This document shows, in pieces, positions 34,473-47,390 of a DNA stretch of 64,000 nt. Made by a program: the position numbers and the translations under genes. Positions within the stretch are counted from its first letter, which is position 1, and every line of letters starts with the position of its first letter. Under the pieces are notes generated by a model, which did no database searches, was not told the DNA's origin, and was given only the letters and a program-made list of their open reading frames with translations. The DNA comes from Steinernema hermaphroditum (lineage: Eukaryota; Nematoda; Chromadorea; Rhabditida; Steinernematidae): positions 17,546,001-17,610,000 of the forward strand of contig CM059625.1 in NCBI GenBank assembly GCA_030435675.1, in the 5' to 3' direction.

Positions 34473-36481
34473 TCGTCCTTAAAGAAGTCAAAAGCTGTAG
34501 ACCGCGTGGCGTTGTTTACTGTGTCACCCGATGTAGAACTTTAAACAAATGCGATAAAGCTGAAATGTCGCTCTGAGCGTTGTGGATAAACCTGGTAATA
34601 TCTGCAGAAATTTGACGAAACGGGAACATCATCAGCAGTGAAGGTGGAGAGTAGTGAAGGTTTTCAAGAAAAGTTTAACTTGGAGCGTATTTCTATTTGT
34701 TTCAGGAACACACCCAGGTAGCAACAACGGATGCGCCATACCTCAGCTGCAATGTTTTGGAAATGAATGAATTATTCAGTACCGCTAGATGATGTTGAAG
34801 GTCAAGGCAATGAAAACGTTCACTAAATTTAGTATGGCTAGTGCTGCACTTTTTTATTCTGCTTCGCACTTTTGATGTTATCAGCTTCGGACATACATCA
34901 GCCTTTCTTTGGGCAGTCATTGAGTTTCCGGCTTGTTCTTGGCTTACTTTATAAACAGCGGCCGCGTAAGTGTACCATATACGCCATAATATTACGCACA
35001 AGTTACTTATGACCGTTCATGAAATTGATTTGAGGTTTTGCTCCAGTGTTTTTTCCTCGATAAAAGCTGTACGTATCCGATTTTTTTTGGTCGAAATGTC
35101 ATAAATCGTGGTCATTTAATGCATCAAATTGTGCTGATCTCTATGTTTGTTCACATTTCGCATCCATTTAGTTGTTCCGGTAAGCCGTCTTATGCGAAAA
35201 TTATTTCCGCTTCAAGAAATTGCCAGAACAAAACATAGCTTCGAGCTTTATGGCTATAACCAAACTGCAAACAATGTATAGTTTCGTACGAAATGCTTAC
35301 CTATCAACCGATTATGATCCCATTAGAGCCGCAGAATGCTGGCAGGTCGTTGACATTTCTTATTTCCTCGTCTCCTCGCCATTACCATTCATTTTTTATT
35401 TAAATAGCTTTACGCATCAACATCAGGGTATCATGAGGCAATTGGGCCATTAGTCATCGGTGACATATTTGGTGCGTTTCATCACAGACAATGGCATTGA
35501 CGGGCCGAAACAAACGGTGCGTCTATATGATGCTTGTCATCAAAGCGAATACATAATCGTCCAAGTCATTGGGTGCGTATCTTTGCCGGAAGAACAGCAT
35601 CTGTGTGGTACGGTATGGCTTCGAGGTATAACCGGAACACGTATATGTAGAATAGAGTTTCGCGACATACAACGCTTCCAAGTGGTAAACAACTGTTTCA
35701 CCGAACCGAAAAGTACCATATGAAATTCTTTGTGTAAAATAAATAGACCGTGGCGGTTGTCCCCTAATTGCACTGAATCTGATGATGTTTTTAGGCAAAC
35801 ACAAGAACAAATTTAAGTTTCTCAGACAGGCACTCGGTTTGCGTTTCGTGTAGTAAATGGTGACATTTAACGCGAGATCATAATTATAATAGTTGCGTTT
35901 TCTGCGAAACACGTACCCTTTTCCAATAACCCTGCGTGTTTTGAAATGTTAGAACTTTGGTACAGTATCAAATTCTTCTCTTCTTTTAGATATGCGAGAG
36001 ATGTGTCAACTTTCAACCATACTTTTGTTTTTGAGCTTCCATATCGCTGACTCAATGTGTGCCAAAGATCCGCCAGTTTCTTCAAATCTCAGTACATGCC
36101 TTTGAATATTTCGAAATGAATAGTTAGTGAGTATCCAGTTGTTCATGAACTTTGAATTTATAACGATTTCGTAACATTTGCGCCGTTCATATTCGTATCC
36201 TTATGGAAATTGAAGACCAGATATTGTTGCGAAAGAAGGCGTCGTGAATAAATATGTCCGATGATATTGGGCATCCGCTGTCGCTATTGGCAACTCATTT
36301 AAAATACAGTACGAACTTGATGATTGGTCGCATTTTTGCATTTAGTCTCTGCTACATAAGAGACGAAGGTTGCGAAACGTGTCCAGCTGATGATACCTAC
36401 TCTTTGCAGTTATATTATCTCTTTGAAGCTTGGATACAAAACGCGCTTCGATAACTCATCGCGTGTCATGAATTGAAATAA

Positions 36482-36892
36482 TCATTTATGAAGGAAGTAA
36501 ATTCTGTAAGGATTGCTTGCCGCTCCGTCTGATTTTTTTTTCTTTTTATTGCACTTGAAGCACACCAGGTTGAACAGCGTGAACTTTGGAAATCCACTTA
36601 GCCAGCGTAAAAAGGGATCCCCGAACTTATGTTCTGAGAACTCGCACTCCACGTAAGTGAATCTCGGTGCCGAACTTCCTCCCGTTCCTAGCGAGTCGAG
36701 AAGAGAGTGATTGTTTTCGTGTGAGGAAATTGCGCACTTGCGTACCTCGGAAAGGGCACCCTTAACGATGCATTCATCGGCAATCATAACACCATTCATG
36801 GCGCGTTTCACGAAGTACGGCATATGCAAAAACATGGTTTCTTCGCTGTTGTCGAACGATTGCCGTAAGTCGTGACGGAAGTCCGTGTTAAG
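36482..36892 (-). CDS. Possible orphan exon, unknown protein
   Basis: An open segment follows an acceptor-like GGATTGCAG at 36893. Its first 50 codons look coding (for example RHDLRQSFDNSEETMFLHMP and KRAMNGVMIADECIVKG). A donor-like GAG/GTACGC lies at about 36,745, so the exon may end there. Alternatively the frame stays open to 36482. No domain is recognised and no partner exons were found. Confidence 0.25.
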   Translation of the reverse strand, partial: LNTDFRHDLRQSFDNSEETMFLHMPYFVKRAMNGVMIADECIVKGALSEVRKCAISSHENNHSLLDSLGTGGSSAPRFTYVECEFSEHKFGDPFLRWLSGFPKFTLFNLVCFKCNKKKKKSDGAASNPYRIYFLHK

Positions 36893-38532
36893 CTGCAATC
36901 CGGTCATCCGGTCGTTCTGACTTCGGAAGGGGCGGTTCTTCGGAGTAGATTACACATGAATAATACGAAAGGCCCATCGCGCAGTATAGCGATTAAACTG
37001 AGAAACCCTCAGGCCCTTGGTCCTCGTAGAGCGATCCCGCATTTTGGTTATGTGTCGAATGTATTTTAGGTGGTATTGTACATGCAGCAGCATAGAAAAT
37101 CTGCGAAATCGACCAGAACTATATTTTCTATCGAACAGCAATCCACCCAAACTATAAGCCTCTTTTTTTTTTCGTAGCTCTTAGTTGATGCAAAGTGGCA
37201 TAGAAAGATGGTTCGTTTTGGATCTATAGTTGGTAATTATGTCGGACCAGTATAATGATGACCTACTATATTCGGAGTGTGTTGAGTCAGAACTTGCAAC
37301 TTTTTTTTTGTGTTTTCTTTTGTTGCGACGTTCCATGATCCTGCACGCAGTCATTTATATAATTCGAAGTTGAGGATCATGCGTTTGGTGACAAAAGCCA
37401 TGTATCACTGATGTTATGATTCTGTGTATACTCACATCTTTCAAACATAGCGCCTTTAAAGCTTTTTCACCTGAATTCGAAGAGTCGGCGCATGCTTTCC
37501 GTCCTCTGCTTATTTATCTCTCAGAACAAATATTCTGGGAAAGCGACAAGCGAGTGACGACATACGCCCTTTACTTTTTGGGTTCCGCGCGTCCTTATCC
37601 ATACTGATCATACTCCGAACTTGTGTGGTTTTTTGAGCGAGTAAAGCGTGCGCACCCACTCTTTTAGCTGTGCCGCAATCGAATTTGACGTCTCTTCTGC
37701 TAATTGATTAAGTTAGTGGTAGTCTTCTGGTGGGCTGGAGACTCGGATGCTGCGGCTGGTGACCATATTTCCGCAATGTTTCAACGACGTTGAGTGGGTG
37801 GACAAAAATGAACGACGGGAAAACTTTTAATGGCTGAAGGCGGAGGTCAGCATTAGCTTTCGTCGTAGCGGCAAATTCGCTATGCAACATTCCCACAGGC
37901 TATGCAAACAGAACGTCTACCTTCCCCACATTAGCCGTTTTGGACGAATATTTGTTTGGGGTGCAAATGTGGAGTCGAACGAATTCGCTTGCATTATTTG
38001 GAATCTCCTTTTAACGCCGAACATAAGTTTGAGTTTTTTTTCAGGGCTTTGTCTATAGGAATACGCATATCTTAAACCTCATATTTTCAGATTGTCCGCT
38101 TATGTTTTCAACGACTTGGAAAGGCTACTTTTTTTCTGGGCTACTTTTCCCGGAAATGTCCACTCAATTAGACGAATTTTTTAATTTGCACCGATCTCTG
38201 TCTTTGCTGTCACCGCGTCCGCGTTCGTGGTTGTCCGAGGCTATCTTTAAGCGAAAAATGTCATTTGTCTCAAACTATGCATGTGCGTGAGCTCGTCAAA
38301 TGCCTGTGTCTTCTTCTCCTTCACTTTGCCGCCGCCCGTTTCATGGAACCGGTGGCCCCACCCCTAATCGTCCTCACCCCAAAGCGTCCTAATGTTGCCT
38401 TGTGTTAATTGAGTTCGACACGCAAGCGTGCTTTGAACGTCCGAAGGTGCGAGTGACCGTCACCATTTCGCGCTTTGCAGTGGTTCCGCCTGCCGCGTAT
38501 TCTTTTTGCTCGGCTACCGTACTATCGCTGAT

Positions 38533-41500
38533 ATGGGCAACAGTCATCCTCGTGCGTCGCCTCTCCATTTCAAAAAGAAGAAGCTGTGCGAACTCCGGAG
38601 ACAGTCAGTTCCTTCCGGAGCGACGCAATCACTGGGAACGGTGAGTCACATACGTGTGCTGCTTCGTCCTGTCACAAGAAAAACAAACATTCGTTAAAAC
38701 AGGGAAACGTGCATTCTTTAAGGACTGTTGGGCATTTATTATTCAAGTTTGAAACATAATTGCAGATGGATGAAGTGCACAGAACTTCTCATTGCTTGCA
38801 TTCTCATTAACTCTAATTCTACGGTACCTATTAAATTGCAATCTGCGGGTGTTTTTCTTGTTATCGAACAAATATGAAAGGAACCAGCGAAAGTGTACCC
38901 ACAAATGAGGGTGTCCAATACAAACCTTTGATACTCTGTCACTGCAACAACCAACGATTGCTTGTTTTGCTTAACATTTCTCGAATACAACACAAATTGC
39001 TTTGATCACAGTTGCATTTTACTTCTGCAAAATAGTGAATAACAGGATTGCACAGTGTTGAAGAGTAGAAGTGGAAAACTTTTGCATTGTATCGATGTTG
39101 ATGTTGAACACTAGCATTTTGCCAGTATCGAACGAACTGAACTGAATAGCTGTGTACTCACGGATCAGTGCTGAACTGAGATTAGTCTACTTATGAGCAT
39201 AAACCCTATTCCTGTACAAATGAATATCGTTCCCACTAGAATAGAGCCGATGACAAACGAATTTATTATGCTTTTCCGAAATATAGCCACAATTCGCGTG
39301 CCATCGTTACATCCATTTTTAGCAGCAAAACATGCTATTTTTATACAATCTTAAGAACCAAAAACACAGTACTTTGTGGTAAGCACATTCTTCTTATTGA
39401 AGAAGGTTCCGTTTCTCGCCATTTGTTTACCGCTTGCCTCCTTTAAGCAAACCGAACGAAAAGCTCCACTTTAGTGCATTATTCATTCGGTTTTGCTAGT
39501 TTTCTGCAATATTTGGGGTGCGAATAGAGCAGCAAGAGCCCAACTCAATTGTGTACTTTGGAGACTCGAACTAAAAAGGGCAAAGCAAACATTAAAGCTG
39601 AACAGCGAACAAAAGAGTTCCGTAATGCAATCCTTTTGACTAATTTTTCCTGTGCACGGCTGCATGTATGCATGCTTTAACCGGAAAACATTTAGGTTAC
39701 GCACGTCAATCACATCTCATTTACGTTTGGCGGCGAAGAGCCAATTAAGCCGACGTCGTCGACAACACCCCCGCGTATTCAAATAAACGGACGCGACTCT
39801 ACCGAGGAGGAAGATTGTGAGTGTAGCTTTGTAAGTGTTCTTTTCACAATTGTCTCAGCTACTGGATCTACAATATATGAGTGCAGCAATTTTTTTTCCC
39901 AAATGGCATTTCCGCACTCACTTATTGATGGTTCTCAGTAGTAGAGCGATAACATTCGAAATACTACTATAGCGTTAATGCAAACTAAATTTTCGTATTG
40001 CTCATTGTTTTTCATTGTTGAAATAAGCCCACAGAACCGTTTGCTATGGATGACTGAAAAATGAACCGTCACCCCCAAGAAACAATCTTTGTCACCTTGT
40101 ATCACGTGCTATTTGGAGTAGCTTGAAATTATGTCGCAGAAGTAATTGAAATGCGTTGTTCTATAAAATACCGTGTGCTGGTTACCATTGAATATGTTAG
40201 CTGTATGGCTCTCAAACGGTCAGATGCGATTTCCAACTGTAAGAATAACTACAATCACTGACAAAGCTTACAGTATTGACAGATCGACTGTGACCATCGC
40301 TGACTGTTGCAGGCTCCTCATGTCACCGACGAGAATATCAAAACAATCCGTGATCAAATAATCGGTGAAAAGCGCAACCGTCCTGCCGCCGTCCGTCGTA
40401 TGGAATTTTTAACTTCTTGTGGGAGCCTGACAGTTCGCAGTTTGGATGATGGACAAATGCCAGACATCGAATTTGAAATGAAGCCTTTGAATAGAGCCCG
40501 TAGCTTGTCGCCGCTCAAGCAGATGCGGACCTACAGCTATAAGTCTGTGGCCTCGGAAGAGAACCTTCTAGATGAGGAGGTACGCCCTTGCCTATTAATA
40601 TGCTTTTAGTAGGAAGGTTGATTGGCAAAGCTGCACGCACATGTCGACAAATTGCGGTATCTTTTAAAGTTAGCAGCCACGTGAAATCCTCTTTACTGCA
40701 AATTTCACTAGGTGACCACACTCCAATCAGTGCCCTCGTTCATCAATAAAATACTACTCGCACTCATCCAAATAAGCTTTTCGACTTCCATCGCGTTCAT
40801 TCATAATTCAGCGCCATGTTCTTCGTGGTGGATTTTACGGCGAGTTAGAGACGCATGCCGGCGGTGTGATGCATGATAATTATATCCGTGAGCGGTTGAC
40901 GCAAAGGCGCCGTAGCACGCTAGTGCTATAGCTCTCCGAAACGTGTTGAAGACGAAGTGCATTTGCTTTGATTGGCTTCCTAGTCTGGCCTGGAAACCAA
41001 GCCATATCTTTGGGCTGTACGCGGAAGGCGACCGCCTTCTCCACTCACGCATCGCCTATATCGCACGTAAATACATTAACTAATGCTATTTTCAGCAGCG
41101 ACTCGTGCTGAAGAAGTCGTGGAAAAACATTAAAGAACGCCTTCAACGCCACGGTGGGAAAACGTTTGGCTATTACGTATTCGAGCGCATCTTTGCACGA
41201 GTACCTCACTTGAAACCCGTTTTCAAGATTGATGTAAATATCAAGAGTCTGGATCAGTTGCCCGAAGAGCACTCATTCATGCGACACACCTCTCTATTTA
41301 CCAATATCATCGACCTTGCCGTATGATTGAAAAATTAGATAAAGCATCTGTGATCGCAATTTTAGGTAAGGAATGTCGATCAGCTCGAAGCCCAAATGGC
41401 TCCTGCAATGTTCACTTACGGCCAACGTCACTATAATAGTAAAATGATGGTAATCGAATAAGAGCCGCGTTTGTAATCTGATAATTCCTCTTATTCAGCA

Positions 41501-41723
41501 GGGCAGCTTTACGGAGGAGAACGTCCGTCTCTTCTGTGGGCAAGTCGTTTGCGCTGTGGTGGACGTTCTCAACGAAGAAATCGAACCAATTTGCATGGAG
41601 GCCTGGATAGAGATGATGCGCTATTTGGGCAGAACATTACTTAACGGTTATGAGTATGAGCGCCTTGCAGCGACAAAGAAGATCAGCATAAACACCAATG
41701 ACCATGTTTTTTTCGTCTTGTGA
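38533..41723 (+). CDS. Globin with long N-terminal extension and possible membrane-targeting start (347 aa)
   Basis: Exons 38533-38640, 39696-39830, 40313-40579, 41096-41320, 41366-41449, 41499-41723, all phase 0. The start MGNSHPRAS followed by HFKKKKLCELRR fits possible N-myristoylation plus a polybasic patch; the position-6 Pro is unusual. Residues 37-170 are low complexity and Ser/Arg-rich (RARSLSPLKQMRTYSYKS). The globin fold covers about 171-325: helix A VLKKSWKNIKERL, distal His 234 (FMRHTSLF), proximal His 267 (MFTYGQRHYNS), then helices G and H (VRLFCGQVVCAVVDVL, EAWIEMMRYLGRTLL). The 33-residue His-His spacing is like neuroglobin. Nematodes have many such extended globins, often neuronal. 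The first two exons are less certain than the last four. Confidence 0.85.
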
Positions 41724-41839
41724 TAGGCACCTGTCTTTTTTACCGGGGCCTTTCCATATCTCTATTTGTGTGTATATCACGACTTGTCAAACCGGTATTG
41801 CCTGTTGGCATTAAAGTGAGATGTGATGTCTGTATAAAG

Positions 41840-41845
41840 TTTATT
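41840..41845 (-). terminator. Poly(A) signal of the FAAH gene
   Basis: AATAAA on the minus strand (TTTATT on plus), 48 nt past the FAAH stop at 41893. It lies 8 nt from the opposing globin signal. Confidence 0.6.
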
Positions 41846-41852
41846 CGATTGA

Positions 41853-41858
41853 AATAAA
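41853..41858 (+). terminator. Poly(A) signal of the globin gene
   Basis: AATAAA 130 nt past the globin stop codon, facing the FAAH signal. Confidence 0.6.
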
Positions 41859-41892
41859 TGTAGGAGTACAATTTATAAGCGCGCCAAGATAG

Positions 41893-44219
41893 TTACTTTC
41901 GGCTTTTGACAGCATCTTCGATTTCTCCAAGAATTCGCAGGCAGCGCTCTTCCTGGTAAGGTTGGCACACAACTTGAACACCAACTGGCAGTCCAATAGA
42001 ACCCTGAATTACATCAATCATATTTTGAAATATCAAAACCGTTCCTGATTACCTTAGTGGCCTCCTTAACCTTCGTATACCATGGATCGCTCGAAGGGTA
42101 CTCAGCCAAGTTTGCTTCGTCGATTTCGGTAACCTGTGTAACAGAGACCGTTCCGGCAGCGTAGTCAAGCAAGTTGAAGAGTCCAGTGTAAGATACGGTA
42201 GCGAAAATCGTCATCGGAACATGATGCTCAACAGTAGGAAACACTTGAACAGGGCATATCAGTGCGTCGATGCCGTCTTCCTTCATCTTGTCATTGAACG
42301 TCTTGCGGTATTTCTTAATTTCACTGTAAATTTGTCGAAGATCAGTGGTTGTTTTCGGCATAGCTCGGAGGGCTTTAGCCATTCGAGGGTAGATGTGGTC
42401 AAGGATTGCGGCAAGAAGACGTTGTACGAAAATCGGCATTCTGTACATGAATAGCATCGCATTGTAACCAGGGACTGGGAGGTCCTAAAGAAATAGTAAA
42501 AATGTTAAATAACAAAACTTTCAAGTTAAAATGAAATGTACATATGTAAGAAATGTAAATGTTAGCGACTTTTTGACGAATCTATTCACGGTGAGCGTTG
42601 TATCACAGCGCAACAAAAGATTAAACACTTACGCTGTCGATCTTGTTAATGAGATAAGCTCCTCCATCTACGCAGACGGCTCCAATAAACAACTGGAAGG
42701 CGCGAGTAACATTTGGTGGTTCGAAGGGAACCAAAGTGTGTCCGGCTTTCTCGAGTATGTCTTTCGATTCCAATACGGCACGCTGCAATGCAGGAGTAGG
42801 CGTGAACCAACCATCGTCAATGTAATAGCCTGAAGAGAATGTATTGCTTGAAGATTTCTAGAATATCACTTACCGATCTTCAACTTTCGAGTTGAGCTAT
42901 ACTCCTCATCCTTCCACAGTACAGGGGGGACATAAGGATCAACACGAGAGATCCAATCATCTGACCAAATGCATTTAAGGTAGTGGGCGGCACTTCGGAT
43001 GCTCTGAGCCATTGGACCGGCTGATGCGCAGATCATGGGACGTCCAGGTATGGATCCTTCCATCCCCAACTCAGACAGACGCATATGGCTTGGCTAAAAA
43101 TTAATAAGCGTTGAAGATCAGCTGTTTTTGGGAATACTCAAACCTTTAATCCGGCGATACCAGTGAAGTGGCATGGAATACGGATAGAACCGCCGACATC
43201 ACCTCCAATTCCCATTAGTGAACCGTTGGCTCCGATAATCGCGGATTCGCCTCCACTAGAACCGCCGGCAGTGCGCTTCTTATCGTGGGGACTGGAAGTT
43301 GTGCCGTAAACAGGATTGACACAGGTGTAGGAGAGCATGCTGAGAGGTATGTTGGTGAGAACGAATGGAATGGCCCCTGCAAGATATTATTGATTAAACA
43401 TATTGTAACTAAATTATGCATTCAGTGTTATGTTGTGATACAATTTCCTCTCCAAGTAACTCACCCAAGTTCTTAAGCTGAGTGATAATAGGAGAATCCT
43501 CTTTGCTGGGAACTTCAACTTCCTGCGCATACCCCTTTGTGGCATCGTACCCCTTAACGTAGATATTCTCCTTGATACTGATAGGGAATCCGAACATGGG
43601 GGGCTTTTTGTAGCTGGGATCTTGTGCCAGTTCATCTAACTTCTTAGCTTGCTCCTCGGCTTCCTAAGATGAATCTCAATGATTTTCTGCCTTTTTTATG
43701 AAAACCTACATTGATGAACAGACACACGCAGTTCGTCTTCTCGTTTGCCCTCAGCGCACGGTATTGGAAAGAGCGAAGCACATCGAAACATTTGTATTTT
43801 CCGTCCTTCAGAGCCGCTGCAACACGGAATTAATCATTATAGTTGCATTTGTGCTGCCTACACAGCAAATCGTTGTAGTTCAAACTATTGATTTCGTCGC
43901 GAACCGTCGCATCGATTTCTTCCGTTTTCTGCTGCAAATCAACGATTTGTTGTTCACGTTGTTTCAATCTTCTTGCGACTTTGCCTTCGAGCTCTTCAAC
44001 AACCTGGAATAGACATTAAGTTCTCTACGTATACAATGAGGTTAGCGTCCTATTTTTTGTGTCCAGTATTTAGGACATAAGATGTTATACAAATCGAAAA
44101 CTAACCTTAGCTCTCTTCGCTTTCTTATAGAAGATGTACACGGTCACAGCAACGACGAGCGACACGATCACCCTGAGATCTCCGGCCCATATGGCCGCCA
44201 GAAGACCTAGCAAAAGCAT
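41893..44219 (-). CDS. faah: Fatty acid amide hydrolase (FAAH), 584 aa
   Basis: Amidase-signature serine hydrolase that cleaves N-acylethanolamines such as anandamide at intracellular membranes. Exons: 44219-44106, 44003-43862, 43816-43710, 43663-43465, 43376-43144, 43093-42874, 42829-42633, 42484-42053, 42003-41893; 1755 nt with stop. An N-terminal membrane anchor ([19 protein letters not shown]) precedes a coiled segment ([18 protein letters not shown]). The catalytic triad is complete: Lys152 in ISIKEN, Ser227 in AGGSSGGE, Ser251 in [11 protein letters not shown]. The spacing of 75 and 24 residues is identical to mammalian FAAH K142/S217/S241. The length matches the family. An acceptor GTTTCAG lies about 19 nt before the ATG. 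Convergent with the globin gene; stops are 170 nt apart. Confidence 0.95.
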
Positions 44220-44238
44220 GACGGAGTAAAACCCTCTG

Positions 44239-45538
44239 AAACATACAACTGATCCTGATGTCTTTTATGTGCCGATGCACTATCTCCGTGAGCACGAAAC
44301 CGCCCCTCTCCACCAAACTACAAAATTTGTCCCAGCAAGAGAGATAACCGTTGTGATCATACAAACATCAGATTAGGTGCCGCGGATAAATCTTATGAAT
44401 TCATAGATAGTCAGCATTTCGTTGCTCGGCTGGCATCGCTTAATGCCTACACAATTTCAAAAGAACATTGCTGCGTGACCCATCGTTCGCCAGAGAGGGA
44501 ACAGTCACAAGCGAAGTATGCGCAGTTGTGGCGCAATCAGAAAGGATTGGAGCGTACCAATGGTGATCATAATATTTTGCATATACGGCAGAAAATTCCT
44601 GTGTAAAATTCATACTACGAATCGGATTAATATAATCAAGGTTCATTTTACAATTGGCAATTTGCCGTTCACCATCGGTTTTCTGATTCATTGAAAAGGA
44701 AAAGTCACCAGTCACGTGTTGGGAATTGCAACGCGAGAAAATGCCATTCGAAAATCGGTAAGAAAACAAATAAAAGTCAAGAAACAAACAAACTTAGTTA
44801 TCTTTAAGGCAAATAGGGAACAAAAAATGGATAATAGAGTTTGCACGTTATAAAACAGCAGGAATTTAATTATTTGACATCAGAAGAACAGTGTCATTGT
44901 TCTGCGTGCTCATGATCGAACAAAATTGATTAATGAAAACTTAGTTGCTTACGTGAGTTTTCCTTCAAGATGCTATGGAAGGCTATTATTCCTCAACGGT
45001 AAAAATATGGTCATATGTATGTACGTGTACTGGTTTTACAAACACTTTCATTTCCTAGTAAGTTTTTTTTTGTAATTTTATTTGCGATATTAACGCTTTC
45101 TAGTGTCTCGTACCAAAGCATTCTTCGCATATATCTGATCACGTGCAATAATGCCTCAGATAGCGTGCAACGTTATCCCTGACAGCAGCTGCTGAATAAC
45201 AACACAAAAGCATGGTAAGCACTTATCAGCGGTGGTCCATAATCACACTCTCGCTTACTGCAGGTGCATTCATGAACACGTATAAGATAATATAAATTCT
45301 TTTGGGGGAAACCATGTTACATAAAAGATCGATATTTCCGTATAAATAGTACGCCCTTCGATCAACGGGCGTTAAAAGTGTTATTATGCGAGGATATACT
45401 CTATACATTCAATTTACAGCCACCTTATACCAAATTCACTATTCAGTTCTTGTTTGCGTCCGGAGTGTGTGGATATAGCGGGCTCTTGATGGGACAGAAT
45501 TGCTGAAAGAAGAGTGTACTATTACGTTTCGAGTCACA
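44239..45538. other. Intergenic, FAAH 5' flank
   Basis: 1.3 kb of AT-rich sequence. A 115-codon minus frame at 44440-44787 has no domain. It probably includes the FAAH promoter and the 3' UTR of the next minus-strand gene. Confidence 0.45.
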
Positions 45539-47390
45539 CTAATAACGAACTGTTGCCGTTGTGTAGGGACCGATCGCCTTGGCGATAGGATTCGATGGAC
45601 GATCCAACTCGTAGAAGCGCTCCTTTGGACACTTGTTTATTTCTGTCACTTCGCGGTCGGCGAATAGGTTGGCAGGGGAGATGACTGGCTGGGATCCGCG
45701 CTTTGGAGTATCGAGTTCAACAGGCTTTTTAACTGCGGGAGGTTTGCCGTTTTCCTTGTCGTCCTCCTGCAGTGTTGGCCTGGAAATAAATTGAGTCACA
45801 ATACCGAATGTCAAGTTGCACTGTTTTTTCATCAGGAAACTATTTATGGCCTATGGAATTAGAAGTTACTGTAGATAGTACTCTAGAGTTTAGAGCTAAT
45901 CTATAATTACTTACAGTTCAATGGTGTTAGCAACGTTGTTGATCACTTTCTGCAGTCGAAGAAACGTATCTTTGCTCAGATTCTTTATAACTTTCGACAG
46001 TTCCTCTTCGTTGATACTTAAAGTTTTTACCGCCTCCGCGATAGTGTCAGTCGCATCAGAAGATCTTTCTTCAACGACTTCGCAGTCTTGAATCTTCTGC
46101 GATGAGCGATCTACTGAGCTGTTCTGTGAGCTGGACGGCTCCTCTTCAATGGTCTGAATAAAATCACTATGCACTATTATGAACCACACAACATACCGGT
46201 GCGAAGCGAACATGGTTGTTCCTTACCCTGTTCGAAGATTTAAGGATGCTGGAAAGACGACGTTCCACAGTACTTAGCTCAAAAACGAGATTTCTCTCTG
46301 GAGTCTGCTTCTGGGACTCCTTAATTTTTGTCTGAGCAGCCAGTTTTCGTGCGCTGTTTATCTCCTTGAACATAGCCACATAGTCGCCATCAAGCTTCAC
46401 ATTCATCAATTCTTTGGGCAGAAGTGAGTGGTGGCGATCACTACCGGGCTGAAGCAGTTGAAATGGATTTGAAACGGGACTATGCCTATGCGCAAAACTT
46501 ACAGTCATAGGATTTGCTCTGAGTCTTTCGAAAGCTTTTGGGGCAGGGACAAACATTTCTTCTTCGACTTGATTCCTGGACTCTCTGCTCGTGAGGAAGC
46601 TTGTGCTTTTACCGAGCTAAATTCGGCTTTCAGTATTAGTACGGCATGTGTAGAATTTACAGTTCTCTGGTGTGCCTGCTTGTTAAACGTAGATAACCTC
46701 GAAGCAGACTTGGACTGCATGGGTGCAGCCGACGACAATCTTGACAGTGGCTTCAGTATCGTTGGTTTTGTCGATGTTTTTAATTCTTCGGGCTTTCGTG
46801 GAAGTTTGGATTGTGACACCTGACTAAATAGAGATCGTTTAAACACAATTTGAAAACTGTTTTAGAAGTCGAACGTATTTAATAAGACTCTTGAATATAT
46901 GTAACTTTCGTAAAAAGCAATTGTTACACCTCTGGGAGATATATTTTGCTTATCGGCGTAGGTAGTAGTGTAATACAGAGTGATATTAGTGAACGCAGTT
47001 TATAAACACATTTTTAAACAACTCTTCAAGTCACCCTTCCATTCCCTGCAAAGTCTTTTTCTGTTGAAAAAACTAGGATTTCATGTTTTCGGCATAACGG
47101 CGTGCATTTGCGTCAACTGCCCATCTTTTCATCACCTATGTTGTCAAAATAAACGAAACAAACACATTACTTGTAGTGCTTCCTTGTCTCGGCCAGGCGC
47201 TGTCGCCTCTCTTCTTCAGCCGTCAGCTTTACCACTGGCTTCTTGAACATAACTGGAAGCCGCTGAACAGTTGGGACAGCCGTCGAGGTTAGAGGGCGTC
47301 TGTAATTAATCTCATCAGCTGAATGCCGGGCACGTGGACATAAGACATAAGCAAGACGGACATGGAGACATTTTACCTTCTTTTCCCCAT
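45539..47390 (-). CDS. Basic, disordered orphan with KEN box (373 aa)
   Basis: Exons 47390-47377, 47299-47171, 46823-46661, 46616-46503, 46448-46227, 46153-45915, 45779-45539; 1122 nt with stop. The protein starts MGKRRRPLTST, with LTAEEERRQRLAETRKHY soon after, and is Lys/Ser/Pro-rich through the first half. A helical middle (AMFKEINSARKLAAQTKIKE) and an acidic region with a short helix (EEELSKVIKNLSKDTFLRL) follow. Near the C-terminus are a KEN motif (DDKENGKPP, residues 302-304) and a CDK-like site (LDTPKRG). An RxxL D-box-like start (RRPL) is also present. Such features suggest a cell-cycle-regulated, possibly spindle or chromatin-associated protein, but I do not recognise a family. The 14-nt first exon is the weakest part; the intron at 46660-46617 is needed to keep the frame. 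Confidence 0.72.

Larger units (their letters stand above)
33735..38532. other. Gene-poor interval between the Clc-like and globin genes
   Basis: About 4.8 kb. Two weak minus-strand exon candidates are listed separately (34,251-34,472 and 36,482-36,892). The rest is AT-rich with short frames. GC-rich patches at 33,800-34,020 and 38,280-38,530 may be promoters for the flanking genes. Confidence 0.45.
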
